Positions 1 through 8,167 of a stretch of 64,000 nucleotides of DNA are shown in pieces. The stretch lies in assembly GCF_007066085.1 (NCBI RefSeq), contig NZ_CP041405.1, positions 3,693,001 to 3,757,000 on the forward strand. The letters are read 5' to 3'. The DNA comes from Paenibacillus thiaminolyticus. GTDB lineage: Bacteria > Bacillota > Bacilli > Paenibacillales > Paenibacillaceae. Each line of letters opens with the position of its first letter. Positions within the stretch are counted from its first letter, which is position 1. Under the pieces are notes generated by a model, which searched no databases, was not told the origin of the DNA, and saw only the letters and a list, made by a program, of their open reading frames with translations. The translations under genes were made by a program, and so were the position numbers.

Positions 1-639
1 GGGAACCAAGTATTCGGAAGCCTTCACGATTCGCTGTACGCCGCCAAAAATGACATATGCGGTGAGGCCAGCGACAACGATGCCTACCCAGAAGCGATCC
101 ATGCCGTAGGCGCTCTCCAAGGCAAGCGAAAGCGTGTTCGCTTGCACCGAGTTAAATACAAGGCCGTAGCATATGGTGATGAGAACGGCGAACAGCACGC
201 CCATCCAGCGTTTGTTCAGCCCTTTCTCCATATAATAGGCAGGCCCGCCGCGGAAGCCGCCTTTATCCTTTACCTTATAGATTTGCGCCAGTGTCGATTC
301 AATGAAAGCAGTGGCCGATCCGAGCAAGGCGATAAGCCACATCCAGAAGACGGCTCCCGGTCCCCCCGCAGCAATCGCGAGCGCTACCCCCGCCAGGTTC
401 CCCGTGCCTACCCGGGAAGCCGTGCTGATGCAAAAAGCGCCAAACGAGGATACCCCGCCTTGACCGCCTTTGGAGCTGCCTGCGCCTTCTCCCAATAAGC
501 GAACCATCTCGCCCGCCATTCTAAATTGGACGAACTTCGTTCTGAACGTGAAGTACAAGCCTGCCGCAACCAGAATAACAATCAGTACATAAGACCATAT
601 CGTATTGTTGAAAGAAATAAAATCGTAAATAAACTCCAA
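1..639 (-). CDS. Sodium:amino-acid (alanine/glycine) symporter, AGCS family, partial
   Basis: Membrane protein expected to import alanine or glycine with Na+. Only the N-terminal ~213 residues are in the window; the gene runs off the left edge. The minus-strand reading gives a hydrophobic first helix, then GGQGGVSSFGAFCISTASRV, a stretch rich in small residues (AGVAIAIAAGGPGAVFWMW), and GGFRGGPAYYMEKGL, the classic AGCS sodium/alanine symporter signatures. I chose a TTG start at 639 because AAGGAAGGTG lies about 9 bases upstream. An in-frame GTG at 651 is possible but overlaps that ribosome site. Family is firm from motifs; the substrate is inferred. Confidence 0.88.
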   Translation of the reverse strand, partial: MEFIYDFISFNNTIWSYVLIVILVAAGLYFTFRTKFVQFRMAGEMVRLLGEGAGSSKGGQGGVSSFGAFCISTASRVGTGNLAGVALAIAAGGPGAVFWMWLIALLGSATAFIESTLAQIYKVKDKGGFRGGPAYYMEKGLNKRWMGVLFAVLITICYGLVFNSVQANTLSLALESAYGMDRFWVGIVVAGLTAYVIFGGVQRIVKASEYLVP

Positions 640-830
640 AATTCTATCCACCTTCCTTGTGTTCGTCAATTGTCATCAACCGCATGCAGCTACTGGAAAC
701 GTGATATGAGGGGCCAGCCAAGAAATAGAGCTGTTCGGGTGGTAGAATCCTAGGGATTACCGTATGAAAATGTTTTACTTATTATACATTCACGAGAATT
801 ATATGTAAATAAAATCTATTAATTGGTACT
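640..830. other. Intergenic region upstream of the symporter and downstream of def
   Basis: Lies between the symporter start and the deformylase stop. AT-rich from about 760. I see no convincing gene, hairpin terminator or riboswitch-like structure in it. Confidence 0.5.
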
Positions 831-1349
831 CTATGACCCTTGATTGGTTAACCGAATCACATCCAGCAATGCTATTTTTTGCTTCGTCTTCTCGTGATAC
901 AGCCATCTGTCCTTCACATGGTCCACGAACAGCACGCCATTCAGATGATCGATCTCATGCTGAATGCAGCGCGCAAGATACCCTTCCCCCTTCAGCGTGA
1001 AGGACTTCCCTTCCCGGTCCAGACTTGTCACGGTGACCGCATTCGCTCTCTTCACATGTCCGTAATAACCGGGAAACGACAAACAGGCTTCCGGTCCATC
1101 CTGTTCCCCGCTTAATTCCACGATCTCAGGATTGATTAGCTCGATTAAGCCTTCGCCGCAATCCATTACGATCACTCTCCGCAGGACCCCCACCTGCGGG
1201 GCGGCGAGACCGGCGCGTCCGTCGCTGGCATACAGCGTATCCGCCATATCATCCAGCAGCTTGATGATTCGCGGCGTCAGTTCATCCACGGGCTTGGCAA
1301 CCTTGCGCAGAATCGGGTCCCCAAAAGGCAATATCGCGCGTTCTGCCAT
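831..1349 (-). CDS. def: Peptide deformylase
   Basis: Cytosolic metalloenzyme that removes the N-formyl group from new proteins. All three family motifs are present: motif 1 GLAAPQVG, motif 2 EACLSFPG (EGCLS type, with Ala for Gly) and motif 3 QHEIDHLNG, carrying the metal-binding Cys and two His. At 172 residues it is a normal length. The start at 1349 (MAERAILPFGDPILRK) is set by a GGAG-rich site, and its ATG shares one base with the stop of the upstream regulator gene, so the two are probably translationally coupled. The longer reading frame upstream is not needed. Function is very likely; why it sits behind an XRE regulator is unclear. Confidence 0.95.
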   Translation of the reverse strand: MAERAILPFGDPILRKVAKPVDELTPRIIKLLDDMADTLYASDGRAGLAAPQVGVLRRVIVMDCGEGLIELINPEIVELSGEQDGPEACLSFPGYYGHVKRANAVTVTSLDREGKSFTLKGEGYLARCIQHEIDHLNGVLFVDHVKDRWLYHEKTKQKIALLDVIRLTNQGS

Positions 1350-1594
1350 CACTTTACTCCTTTCTCCTTCATTGGTGGCGTATGCACCCACAAATCATTC
1401 GGCGTGCATTCCAGCGCCGTGCACAAGGCGTCTAGCGTCTCGGCCTTCATTTGCCGCGGTTGTCCGTTCATCAATGCGCTAATCGATGGGGCGGACAAAA
1501 TATAATTCGCTCGCGCGCGCAGCAAGCGGGACAATGCCGCCCCCGACCATATTCCCCTCTCCGCCATCACCTTGCGCAGCATCCATACGAGCAT
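1349..1594 (-). CDS. XRE-family helix-turn-helix regulator
   Basis: 81-residue Cro/C1-type DNA-binding protein. The HTH core reads LSRLLRARANYILSAPSISALMNGQPRQMKAETLDALCTALECTPNDLW, a compact YozG/HipB-like single-domain fold. The start has AGGAGG nine bases upstream. Its stop overlaps the deformylase start by one base, so regulator and def form one operon. A perfect 7-1-7 palindrome and a second perfect inverted repeat lie just upstream, consistent with autoregulation. The family call is firm; the target is inferred. Confidence 0.85.
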   Translation of the reverse strand: MLVWMLRKVMAERGIWSGAALSRLLRARANYILSAPSISALMNGQPRQMKAETLDALCTALECTPNDLWVHTPPMKEKGVK

Positions 1595-1617
1595 ATGAAT
1601 GATCCTCCTGTTTCCGG

Positions 1618-1656
1618 AAATTTAGCTGTGGGCTAAATTTATTAGGTATTACCTAA
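1618..1656 (-). promoter_or_regulatory. Two palindromes upstream of the XRE-def operon
   Basis: TTAGGTA-T-TACCTAA (1642-1656) is a perfect 7-1-7 inverted repeat. Beside it AAATTTAGC-TGTGG-GCTAAATTT (1618-1640) is a perfect 9-bp repeat with a 5-base loop. On the minus strand the first overlaps a possible -10 (TAATAC) placed 18 bases after TTGCGT. They are good candidates for the XRE operator. The sequence repeats are seen; the binding is inferred. Confidence 0.5.
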
Positions 1657-2116
1657 TATATGCGATAGAACGCAAAATGTCACCTGAAAATATCCTGAAA
1701 AGACAAAAAAATCATTTTCCGGCAGAGGCGCAAACGTCTATCTCCCGGCCCATGTACCTATCGCCCCCGCATATTATAATGGGGAATAACCTGACAATCC
1801 GGGGCTCCGGATTGTACATGGGAGGGCGATGACCGAATATGAAGCCGCTGTATTGCGATTATTTCTTCTGGAACAACCGGATCGATCACAGCTGCCTCGA
1901 CGCCATTGTCCCGGCTCCGTATGTTCAGCACCAATGAGGTGTTCGGGTTCACAGGCGAGCCGGGGTTCAGATCGATACCGCCAAGCTGTTCGCTGTGTTC
2001 GGCCAAATACGAGACTTTTGATCATAAAATTGGATCCGGCCTCAAGCGGGCTGCTGCCATCCCCCTCCTCCTCCCTACGGGGGCAGAGGGTGGGGATATT
2101 CTCGTGCCCGAACGGG
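1657..2116. other. Intergenic region with a possible short or decayed ORF
   Basis: About 460 bases without an assured gene. A 32-codon plus-strand frame at 1839-1937 begins MKPLYCDYFFWNNRIDHS and ends at TGA. Downstream in the same frame there are more protein-like residues (VQIDTAKLFAVFGQIRDF). A GGGAGGG lies 14 bases before the ATG. This could be a broken small gene. I do not recognise it. Confidence 0.25.
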
Positions 2117-2953
2117 TTATTTCGAGATATCGACGAACCCTTCGCCGAACACATCGCGCACATCATGAATCGTAATAAAGGCGTCTTTATCGATCGCTTT
2201 TACGATCTTTTTAAGCGTGCTCACTTCTTGCTTGCTGATGACAATATACAGAATCTCCTTCGGCATTTTCGTATAATGCCCATGACCGTATAAGACGGTA
2301 ACCCCCCGATCCATGACGACATTGACCTGCTCGGCGATCTTGTCATGCTCCTTGGACACGATCGTAACGGCCTTCTTCGGGTTGACGCCTTCAATGATGA
2401 AGTCCATCACCTTCGTCCCGATATAGAGCATCACAATGGTGAACATCAGACTCTCCGCGCCAATAATGAAGTAGGAGGAGAAGGCGACGATCAGATCGAA
2501 GAACAACAACGCATAGCTCACGTTCCAGTCCAAATACTTATTCATGATGCGGGCTAAAATGGTCGTTCCCGCGGTCGTTCCGCCGACCCGGATAATCAAG
2601 CCGATCCCGACGCCCGTAAAGATTCCCCCGAATATCGTGTTAATGATCAACTCATTCGATTCAATGCGCCAGTCCTGGGTCAGATGCAGGAACAGCGAGT
2701 TGAAGACGACGGCGATGATCGTATACACGGTCGTATTTTTGTCCAAAAATTTATAACCGACGATTAACAAAATGGAGTTCAAAATGAAGCTAACGAGCCC
2801 CGGAGACCATTGGAACAGGTAGTACAGTATGATGGTGACCCCCGTCACCCCGCCTTCGCCGAGCTCGTTCGGAATGACGAACACATTGATGGCCAGAGCA
2901 AAAATCAATGCCCCCGCCATAATGACAAAAATGTCGATGCAACGTTTTTTCAT
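2117..2953 (-). CDS. YitT-family membrane protein (DUF161/DUF2179)
   Basis: 278 residues. An N-terminal block of about five hydrophobic helices (MKKRCIDIFVIMAGALIFALAINVFVIPN, then the GEGGVTGVTIILYYLF region and IFGGIFTGVGIGLIIRVGGTTAG) is the YitT family membrane domain. The C-terminal soluble domain with KAVTIVSKEHDKIAEQV and GVTVLYGHGHYT is DUF2179. It has an AAGGAT ribosome site about ten bases before the ATG. These proteins are common in several copies in Bacillales and have no settled biochemical role; a transport or ligand-sensing role is inference. Confidence 0.92.
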   Translation of the reverse strand: MKKRCIDIFVIMAGALIFALAINVFVIPNELGEGGVTGVTIILYYLFQWSPGLVSFILNSILLIVGYKFLDKNTTVYTIIAVVFNSLFLHLTQDWRIESNELIINTIFGGIFTGVGIGLIIRVGGTTAGTTILARIMNKYLDWNVSYALLFFDLIVAFSSYFIIGAESLMFTIVMLYIGTKVMDFIIEGVNPKKAVTIVSKEHDKIAEQVNVVMDRGVTVLYGHGHYTKMPKEILYIVISKQEVSTLKKIVKAIDKDAFITIHDVRDVFGEGFVDISK

Positions 2954-3071
2954 AATATGATCCTTTCCCGTAACACTTATAGTGATTGTGACAGCTATTC
3001 TGATGTACGCGCGCTAGCCCGTATCCCCGTATATTTTATCAAAAAAAGGGAGTCTGGTATGCGATCCGCAG

Positions 3072-3101
3072 CAAAAAAGCACCTGACATAGCGCCGGTGC
3101 T
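3072..3101 (-). terminator. Intrinsic terminator of the ADP-ribose operon
   Basis: On the minus strand AGCACC, a 12-base loop, GGTGCT and then a run of T (complement of A at 3073-3078) form a hairpin about 50 bases after the DUF4272 stop. Confidence 0.7.
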
Positions 3102-3153
3102 CTTGTTGTATCTCTATGCGATAATTCTATTCATCATGATAGGATTCCGCGGT

Positions 3154-4329
3154 CTATGTATCCATCGGGATGTGATCCCAATCTTCCTCGTCGCAGCCGG
3201 CCATCCAGAACAATCCCCTGCGTCTCTCCATGACGATGCTTTCGTTCATGCCGGCCGGGGCTTCCTTCCCATGGATCCGGCTATCGACACATGCCCAATG
3301 CAGCCGGTAGATTTTGTCGGCTTCATCCAAGATCTCCTCCCGGCTTCGCAATACGGTCTTCTCATAGAACTCCTCGAATGATTCGCATCTGGACACCGCC
3401 TCAATCGCATACTCGCAGTCGCAAATCTGATCGGGGAAGTCGAGCGATTCCACCAGACCGAGTGCCCAGATAAGCGTCCAGTACGCTTCGTACTGCCACA
3501 CAATATTGACCGCCTCTTGCTCCACCGGTTCGGCATCCTGCAGCAGCTTGCGCTCCTTCTCCGTCAGTTGGTCCTCCACCTCGAATTTGCGCAGCATGCG
3601 CATCACGAAGTCCGTCGATTCTTCCAGATCTCCGCCTTGGGCCACATCGCAAGCGTATTGGATCACGATTAATAGAGCGACCGCTCTTCTCGCGATGTCT
3701 TCTTGCGGCTTCCACAGACACGCCGCTGCGGGCGGGAGCAGGGGCAAGGTCTCCAGATGCGGAATGCCGCGCTCCTGGATATAGGCGATGGACGCGTGCT
3801 TTCTTCGCTCGCCTTCCTCGGAAGTCTTCTCCTGCCCCATCACTTTATTGGTGCAGGCCCGGGGGGTGAAGTCGGCCGGTCCCGACGTTCCGTCGGGGTA
3901 GACAATCACTTGTCCGTCGCTATCGAGCAGCGTCCCGTCCTGCAGGAATCCGATGCCTTCGATGGCGGACATCAGCGCCGTGCACATTTGCAGCTGCTCT
4001 TCGTTCAGCTCCTTCTCCGCTTCGATCGCAAGCAGCGTATTGAAGACTGAGATTTGCGTTAGGACCCGTTCCTTCCGATTCTCGTCGGCGAAAGGAACGC
4101 GATGATAAAAGCCCATCATCCCGGGTATATTGGCTTCGAAATAATCGGGATTTGTTTCCTCGGTCGAGACTCGAATCGTCAGATTGTGCTTTTGGAACAG
4201 CGAATTGGATTGGATGACATAGTCATTGCCGGCTTGTTCGATCTTATAGCCTGCCGCGAACACATCCGCTATCTTGTCCCCGATATCATCGATATCGTTC
4301 TTGGAAGCAAATATGGTGAAATACTTCAA
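3154..4329 (-). CDS. DUF4272 domain protein
   Basis: 391 residues, soluble, acidic. The body (IAYIQERGIPHLETLPLLP, then EDIARRAVALLIVIQYACDVAQG, TEKERKLLQDAEPVEQEAVNIVWQYEAYWTLIWALGLVE) matches my recollection of the DUF4272 family, whose biochemical role is unknown. The first ~120 residues are a separate N-terminal portion. A TTG start at 4329 has GGGGAGG nine bases upstream; an ATG six bases before it is out of frame. It follows the macrodomain gene by 31 bases and lies before the operon terminator, so it is the last gene of the Nudix-NADAR-macrodomain unit. That context suggests a role around ADP-ribose or NAD, which is inference. Confidence 0.75.
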   Translation of the reverse strand: MKYFTIFASKNDIDDIGDKIADVFAAGYKIEQAGNDYVIQSNSLFQKHNLTIRVSTEETNPDYFEANIPGMMGFYHRVPFADENRKERVLTQISVFNTLLAIEAEKELNEEQLQMCTALMSAIEGIGFLQDGTLLDSDGQVIVYPDGTSGPADFTPRACTNKVMGQEKTSEEGERRKHASIAYIQERGIPHLETLPLLPPAAACLWKPQEDIARRAVALLIVIQYACDVAQGGDLEESTDFVMRMLRKFEVEDQLTEKERKLLQDAEPVEQEAVNIVWQYEAYWTLIWALGLVESLDFPDQICDCEYAIEAVSRCESFEEFYEKTVLRSREEILDEADKIYRLHWACVDSRIHGKEAPAGMNESIVMERRRGLFWMAGCDEEDWDHIPMDT

Positions 4330-4360
4330 ACCCCATGACCTCCCCGGAATACATATATTG

Positions 4361-5194
4361 CTAGCCTACTTGACTCCCGAAGCGGCTGTCAAATGCACGA
4401 ATGCATGTCCCGTCCTTGGATCGGTCGAGCACGGCGTACACAATTCGCTCGAAGAACCTGCCGTAGCCTTCCTTCAGGAGCAGATCATGCCACCAACCGG
4501 CGACCAGCTCCGGATCATTGCGGAACACCCCGCACCCATATGCGCCCAAGACAAGATTGCGATCCCCCCGGTTGGCGAAGATGGCCAGCGCCAGACGCAT
4601 GCGGTCTTGCATGACCCGCTTCGCCTGTTCCGGGTCCTCGCCCTTCAGCAGCACCTGCCCGTAATTGACTGCCGGCAGCGTCAACACCGAGGCGGTCACC
4701 GGCTGCTCCAGCAGCTCGAACCGCTTGTCGCGGAAAAACACCACATCCGGCGAATAGATGGCATGGTCGGTATACATCATCGATTGGCAAGCGCGGTTGG
4801 CCCGATAGTAGCCCTCATGGCGCAGCTGGGTGGCGTACAGGCCGCTTGATGCGGCGAGGCTCTCCTCCTGCGCCATCGCCCCGTTCAGGAAGCCGCCGCC
4901 CGGATTTTTGGCGCTGGCGAAGTTGAGCACGCCGACCCGCTCGGTGCCGGCCCGGGCCCAATCCAGAATCGCCTGTACCGTCGCCTCGTTGGCCACCGTC
5001 TGCTCAGCCAGCTTCCCTGTGGAAGGCGGCATACAGTTCCGCACCAGTTCGGCCCCCTGTTCCGGGGTAATAAGCACGCTGTTGTCCTCCGAATCGTGCT
5101 GTGCCGCGGCGAAATCGACCAGCCGCCCGTTCAATTCATAATATCCTTGCTGCATATAGCGCAGCGTATCTTGTGCAATTCCCTTTCGTTTCAT
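4361..5194 (-). CDS. TIGR02452/DUF2263 PARG-like macrodomain protein
   Basis: 277 residues. Members are poly(ADP-ribose) glycohydrolase-like macrodomains expected to bind or hydrolyse ADP-ribose adducts. The ligand loop and catalytic core are visible as LNFASAKNPGGGFLNGAMAQEESLAASSGLY: GGG followed by the tandem-Glu QEE typical of PARG enzymes. The second loop is VLGAYGCGVFRNDP. The start ATG follows GGGGAG four bases upstream, inside the end of the NADAR gene, with one base between the genes. Catalytic residues look intact, so this should be an active hydrolase; the target (protein, DNA or free ADP-ribose derivative) is not shown by sequence. Confidence 0.92.
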   Translation of the reverse strand: MKRKGIAQDTLRYMQQGYYELNGRLVDFAAAQHDSEDNSVLITPEQGAELVRNCMPPSTGKLAEQTVANEATVQAILDWARAGTERVGVLNFASAKNPGGGFLNGAMAQEESLAASSGLYATQLRHEGYYRANRACQSMMYTDHAIYSPDVVFFRDKRFELLEQPVTASVLTLPAVNYGQVLLKGEDPEQAKRVMQDRMRLALAIFANRGDRNLVLGAYGCGVFRNDPELVAGWWHDLLLKEGYGRFFERIVYAVLDRSKDGTCIRAFDSRFGSQVG

Positions 5195-5195
5195 A

Positions 5196-5759
5196 TTACT
5201 CCCCTTCTTGTGCTAGAAGCTGATCCCGGACCTCGGTCAATGCGAAGCCCAATAGATTTCGGCCCCGCCATTTCATCGGATTCTGTGCGTCCGGATTGGC
5301 CTTGCCCATCCCGATGCCCCAGATGCGGTCGCGCGGGCTTGCCTCCACGAGGATCCGGTTTTTCGTCGTTTTCAGAAAATTCCACAGCTCCGGATTTTGT
5401 GAAAACTTGGCATGGTTGCCCCGCTTCACGATTTCATAGCAGTTGTGCTCCCATATGTCCTTATCGAAGTTCTTGACGGCGCGGCCATAAGCTTTCATCT
5501 CTTTCGGATGCTTCGCGTTCATAATCGCCGCCTTCATCTCGTCGTCGCCGAACAGGCATGCCTTCTCCGCCATCATATATTGTTCTGCGCAGGAATAGCG
5601 CTCCCCGTCGACTGTGAATTCGCACATCCACCATTGACTGAAGCAGCTCTGGTTGACGCTGCCGTCTGCCGGCGGCGTATGCCCCCAGAAGAACACATAT
5701 TTGAATGTCTGACCCGTGTTATAAGCCTTCCGCAGCTCTTCTATGTTGTACATCATCAT
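5196..5759 (-). CDS. NADAR-family N-glycosidase (YbiA-like)
   Basis: 187 residues, all one NADAR domain. Typical features: FWGHTP near the start, SCFSQWWMCEFTVDGERYSCAEQYMMAEKA, the KNFDKDIWEHNCYEIVKRGNHAKFSQNPEL block, and ILVEASPRDRIWGIGMG. NADAR proteins cleave N-glycosidic bonds: YbiA acts on riboflavin intermediates, and other members remove ADP-ribose from guanine bases. The gene overlaps the Nudix gene by four bases. Three consecutive ATGs (5759, 5756, 5753) follow GAGAGG; the third has the best spacing. The operon context with a PARG-like macrodomain favours an ADP-ribose role over a riboflavin role, which is inference. Confidence 0.94.
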   Translation of the reverse strand: MMMYNIEELRKAYNTGQTFKYVFFWGHTPPADGSVNQSCFSQWWMCEFTVDGERYSCAEQYMMAEKACLFGDDEMKAAIMNAKHPKEMKAYGRAVKNFDKDIWEHNCYEIVKRGNHAKFSQNPELWNFLKTTKNRILVEASPRDRIWGIGMGKANPDAQNPMKWRGRNLLGFALTEVRDQLLAQEGE

Positions 5760-6646
5760 ATCCTCTCCCAGCTTCTCCGGTACAGCCGCGACGGACGGTG
5801 ACCGGCGTTCTCCGTATAGTGATCCGTCTCCTCGACGAGATGGGCCACCTTCCGCCGGAATGCGGCCTTCAGCAGCTCACGGTCGAGAATGACCTCGTAT
5901 ACTTGCTGCAATTCCGTCAAGGTGAACAGCTTCGGCATCAGATGCAGCGCAATGTCCGTATACTCGACCTTGCCCCGCAGCCGCTCGATGGCGCAGGCGA
6001 TGATCTTCGCGTGATCGAAGGCCAGCCCTTCGTTGGAGACGATGGCATAGTCCGTCGCATAAGCCGTATCCGTCGACGTGATCTTCCGCTCCACTACGGC
6101 AGTCAGCTTGTCGTCTCCGTTGACCAGCGTCAGCTCGTACTGCCGCGTCTTGAGGTATCCATCCTCCAGCAGCTCCTTCGACTCCCGCAGCAGCCGGTAC
6201 GAGACCTGGAACCAGGCGGCATTGTCAGCGTCGTCCCCCGCCTCAACCTGCACCTGGCTGCTGTCAATGAGCGCCATATACGAGCAGCTCATTACCCACG
6301 TCCGCGGGTCGCGGCCGGGCTCGCTGAACGTATACAATTGCTCCAGGTAGACGTTATCCACGCCCGTCTCCTCCCGCAGCTCCCGCTGCGCCGCTTGCTC
6401 CGTCGTCTCCACGGGACGGACGAATCCGCCCGGCAGCGCCCATTGCCCCAGATAAGGATGCCCGCCGCGCTGAATGAGCAGGATGCGCAGCTCCTTCTCC
6501 GGCAGCTTGCGGTAATTATCCTCCGCGGTATCCGTCACCGTGAAGATGACCATGTCCGTCGCGACTGACGGACGCTCATAATCCCCTGCGCGGTATTGCT
6601 CCAGGAACTCCCGTTCCGTCAGCCCATTGCGATCCCGCAACTCCAT
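5756..6646 (-). CDS. Nudix hydrolase with C-terminal winged helix, NrtR-like
   Basis: 296 residues. The N-terminal Nudix domain holds a complete Nudix box: GFVRPVETTEQ followed by AAQRELREETGV matches G-x5-E-x7-RE-U-x-EE-x-GU, so hydrolysis is predicted to be retained. The C-terminal ~75 residues (YTDIALHLMPKLFTLTELQQVYEVILDRELLKAAFRRKV) form the winged helix shared by NrtR regulators of NAD metabolism. It is the first gene of the four-gene unit and overlaps the NADAR start. It may both cleave ADP-ribose and control the operon. Ligand and operator are inference. Confidence 0.92.
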   Translation of the reverse strand: MELRDRNGLTEREFLEQYRAGDYERPSVATDMVIFTVTDTAEDNYRKLPEKELRILLIQRGGHPYLGQWALPGGFVRPVETTEQAAQRELREETGVDNVYLEQLYTFSEPGRDPRTWVMSCSYMALIDSSQVQVEAGDDADNAAWFQVSYRLLRESKELLEDGYLKTRQYELTLVNGDDKLTAVVERKITSTDTAYATDYAIVSNEGLAFDHAKIIACAIERLRGKVEYTDIALHLMPKLFTLTELQQVYEVILDRELLKAAFRRKVAHLVEETDHYTENAGHRPSRLYRRSWERI

Positions 6647-6677
6647 TGTTCATCACCCGTTCGTAACTATTTGATAT

Positions 6678-6690
6678 TATCTATACGATA
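6678..6690 (-). promoter_or_regulatory. Quasi-palindrome upstream of the NrtR-like gene
   Basis: TATC-TATAC-GATA lies about 32 bases before the start of the Nudix/wHTH gene in an AT-rich stretch. It is a candidate operator for that regulator. The arms are only four bases, so this is weak. Confidence 0.25.
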
Positions 6691-6788
6691 CTAACAACAT
6701 ACCCAACGGGGCGCGCTTTGTCAAGGTTGTCGTGGTCAGGTTGGCAAATAACAGACCGTTTCCATAACAACGCAGACAAGGCGGGTAT

Positions 6789-7142
6789 TCATTGAGCTTT
6801 CGAATCCAACGTTTCCAGCACATCTTTAATAATTCGATAAATTAGTTTCTTTTCTTCCAAGGTTCGGCTATAAAGCAGCGAATTAACAACTTCCAGCAGC
6901 TGCGCATCTTCCAGATTGGAAGATAACACATCCATCTCGTGCAACTGAAACATCTCAGTAGGAGTAACATTGAGACCATGGATAAGCTTATCCAGTGTTT
7001 CTATGGAAATATTGCGTTCTCCCCGCTCAACAGAACCTATATAGGATGGATTAAGACCTGCTTTTTCCGCCAATTCTTCTTGTGTTAGGTTATTTTTCTT
7101 TCTCAAATACCTTAATCTCTCACCAATCAACTGCAGCAACAA
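6789..7142 (-). CDS. XRE-family transcriptional regulator
   Basis: 117 residues. The N-terminal HTH (IGERLRYLRKKNNLTQEELAEKAGLNPSYIGSVERGERNISIETLDKLIHGLNVTP) is textbook Cro/C1 type. The C-terminal half (LLEVVNSLLYSRTLEEKKLIYRIIKDVLETL) is helical and probably dimerises. It is separated from the ADP-ribose operon by about 140 bases and may be transcribed on its own. The target is not evident. Confidence 0.9.
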   Translation of the reverse strand: MLLQLIGERLRYLRKKNNLTQEELAEKAGLNPSYIGSVERGERNISIETLDKLIHGLNVTPTEMFQLHEMDVLSSNLEDAQLLEVVNSLLYSRTLEEKKLIYRIIKDVLETLDSKAQ

Positions 7143-7300
7143 CGGTTTACCACCTCTCTTTCAGGTTAGAGAAGCATCATACCTGAAAACAGAGTATTAA
7201 AGAAGTGATTTGTTTGAAATCTGTTCATATATGCACTAATATTAAGGATCAGTACGGTTAATGAATCTGGCCGCATTATGACCAAGAAGGGTGAAAAGGA

Positions 7301-7645
7301 ATGCATTACTTTAATGTAGCTTTATGCCCCGAAAAAAATAGGCTGCCTTATTTGCAAGGCAGCTTTGTTCGACCGCATGTCTATTTATTTGAAGATTGCC
7401 CGACAGGGGATGAGGATGACGCTTACACTCTCTCCTATCATAAAATGCAGAACATGATTGCCGCTACACCTTATCAGGCTCATATTAATCTGTATGCTGC
7501 CCGGATGGATTCGTTACTGAGAGGAGCGGTTGACGGCTTTATTCATTATCAATCCCGTTCCTGCAGGAGATTGCTCGTATGGAGGATAGATTCCCTGCAC
7601 AAGGACAGCAAGGCTTGGGGGTATTATCAGCATGCCATCGAATAG
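7301..7645 (+). CDS. Hypothetical protein, possibly frameshifted near the end
   Basis: 114 residues beginning MHYFNVALCPEKNRLPYLQG, with GGGTGAAAAGGA directly upstream. I do not recognise it. Up to about residue 88 it reads like a natural protein. From there the +1 frame (FLQEIARMEDRFPAQGQQGLGVLSACHRIE) looks more natural than the annotated tail, so one frameshift near 7560 is possible. No hydrophobic helix or known motif. Confidence 0.4.
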   Translation: MHYFNVALCPEKNRLPYLQGSFVRPHVYLFEDCPTGDEDDAYTLSYHKMQNMIAATPYQAHINLYAARMDSLLRGAVDGFIHYQSRSCRRLLVWRIDSLHKDSKAWGYYQHAIE

Positions 7646-7667
7646 AAAGTGTCCTCTGCCTATCGCC

Positions 7668-7745
7668 TAGGAAATCCTGCCCCGAAACTCCTCCACAAAG
7701 CCGTTCAGCCCGTCTTCTGTGAAATCGGGCGCGCACTTGCGCCAA
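7668..7745 (-). pseudogene. C-terminal remnant of an unknown minus-strand gene
   Basis: The minus strand reads PWRKCAPDFTEDGLNGFVE and then EFRGRIS before a stop, a natural-looking protein tail with no start or body upstream. It lies between the 7301 ORF and the phnA-like gene. Probably the end of a deleted gene. Confidence 0.35.
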
Positions 7746-7755
7746 GGTTATCCTT

Positions 7756-8097
7756 CTAAATCTTTTTCACAAACTCAGATTTTAACTTCATCGCTCCAAA
7801 GCCATCGATTTTGCAATCAATGTCATGATCCCCATCGACCAAGCGTATATTTTTAACTTTTGTACCGATTTTCACAACGGATGAGCTTCCTTTGACTTTC
7901 AAGTCTTTGATCACGGTTACGGAATCCCCATCGTTCAGGACATTTCCATTGGCATCTCGGATGATTCGTCCATCCTCGTTAGCTTCCGCTTCGGCCCCTG
8001 GCGTCCACTCATGTGCACATTCCGGGCATATCAACAGGTGTCCATCCTCATACGTATATTCAGAATTGCATTGCGGGCAGTTTGGCAAATTAGACAT
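7756..8097 (-). CDS. PhnA/YjdM-type zinc-ribbon protein
   Basis: 113 residues. N-terminal zinc ribbon [21 protein letters not shown] with two CxxC pairs, then [25 protein letters not shown] and a C-terminal SH3-like domain ([18 protein letters not shown] through KSEFVKKI), the full PhnA/YjdM architecture. Despite the name alkylphosphonate utilisation protein, a role in phosphonate breakdown is not established. I chose the ATG at 8097 because it begins the zinc ribbon (MSNLPNC) and has GGAG ten bases upstream. The longer frame upstream overlaps a remnant gene and is not real. Confidence 0.93.
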   Translation of the reverse strand: MSNLPNCPQCNSEYTYEDGHLLICPECAHEWTPGAEAEANEDGRIIRDANGNVLNDGDSVTVIKDLKVKGSSSVVKIGTKVKNIRLVDGDHDIDCKIDGFGAMKLKSEFVKKI

Positions 8098-8167
8098 AAT
8101 TACATTAGCTCCAATCGTTATTAATATGTTTATATACTGGCATAGATTTCTCATATTGGCAAATTCA

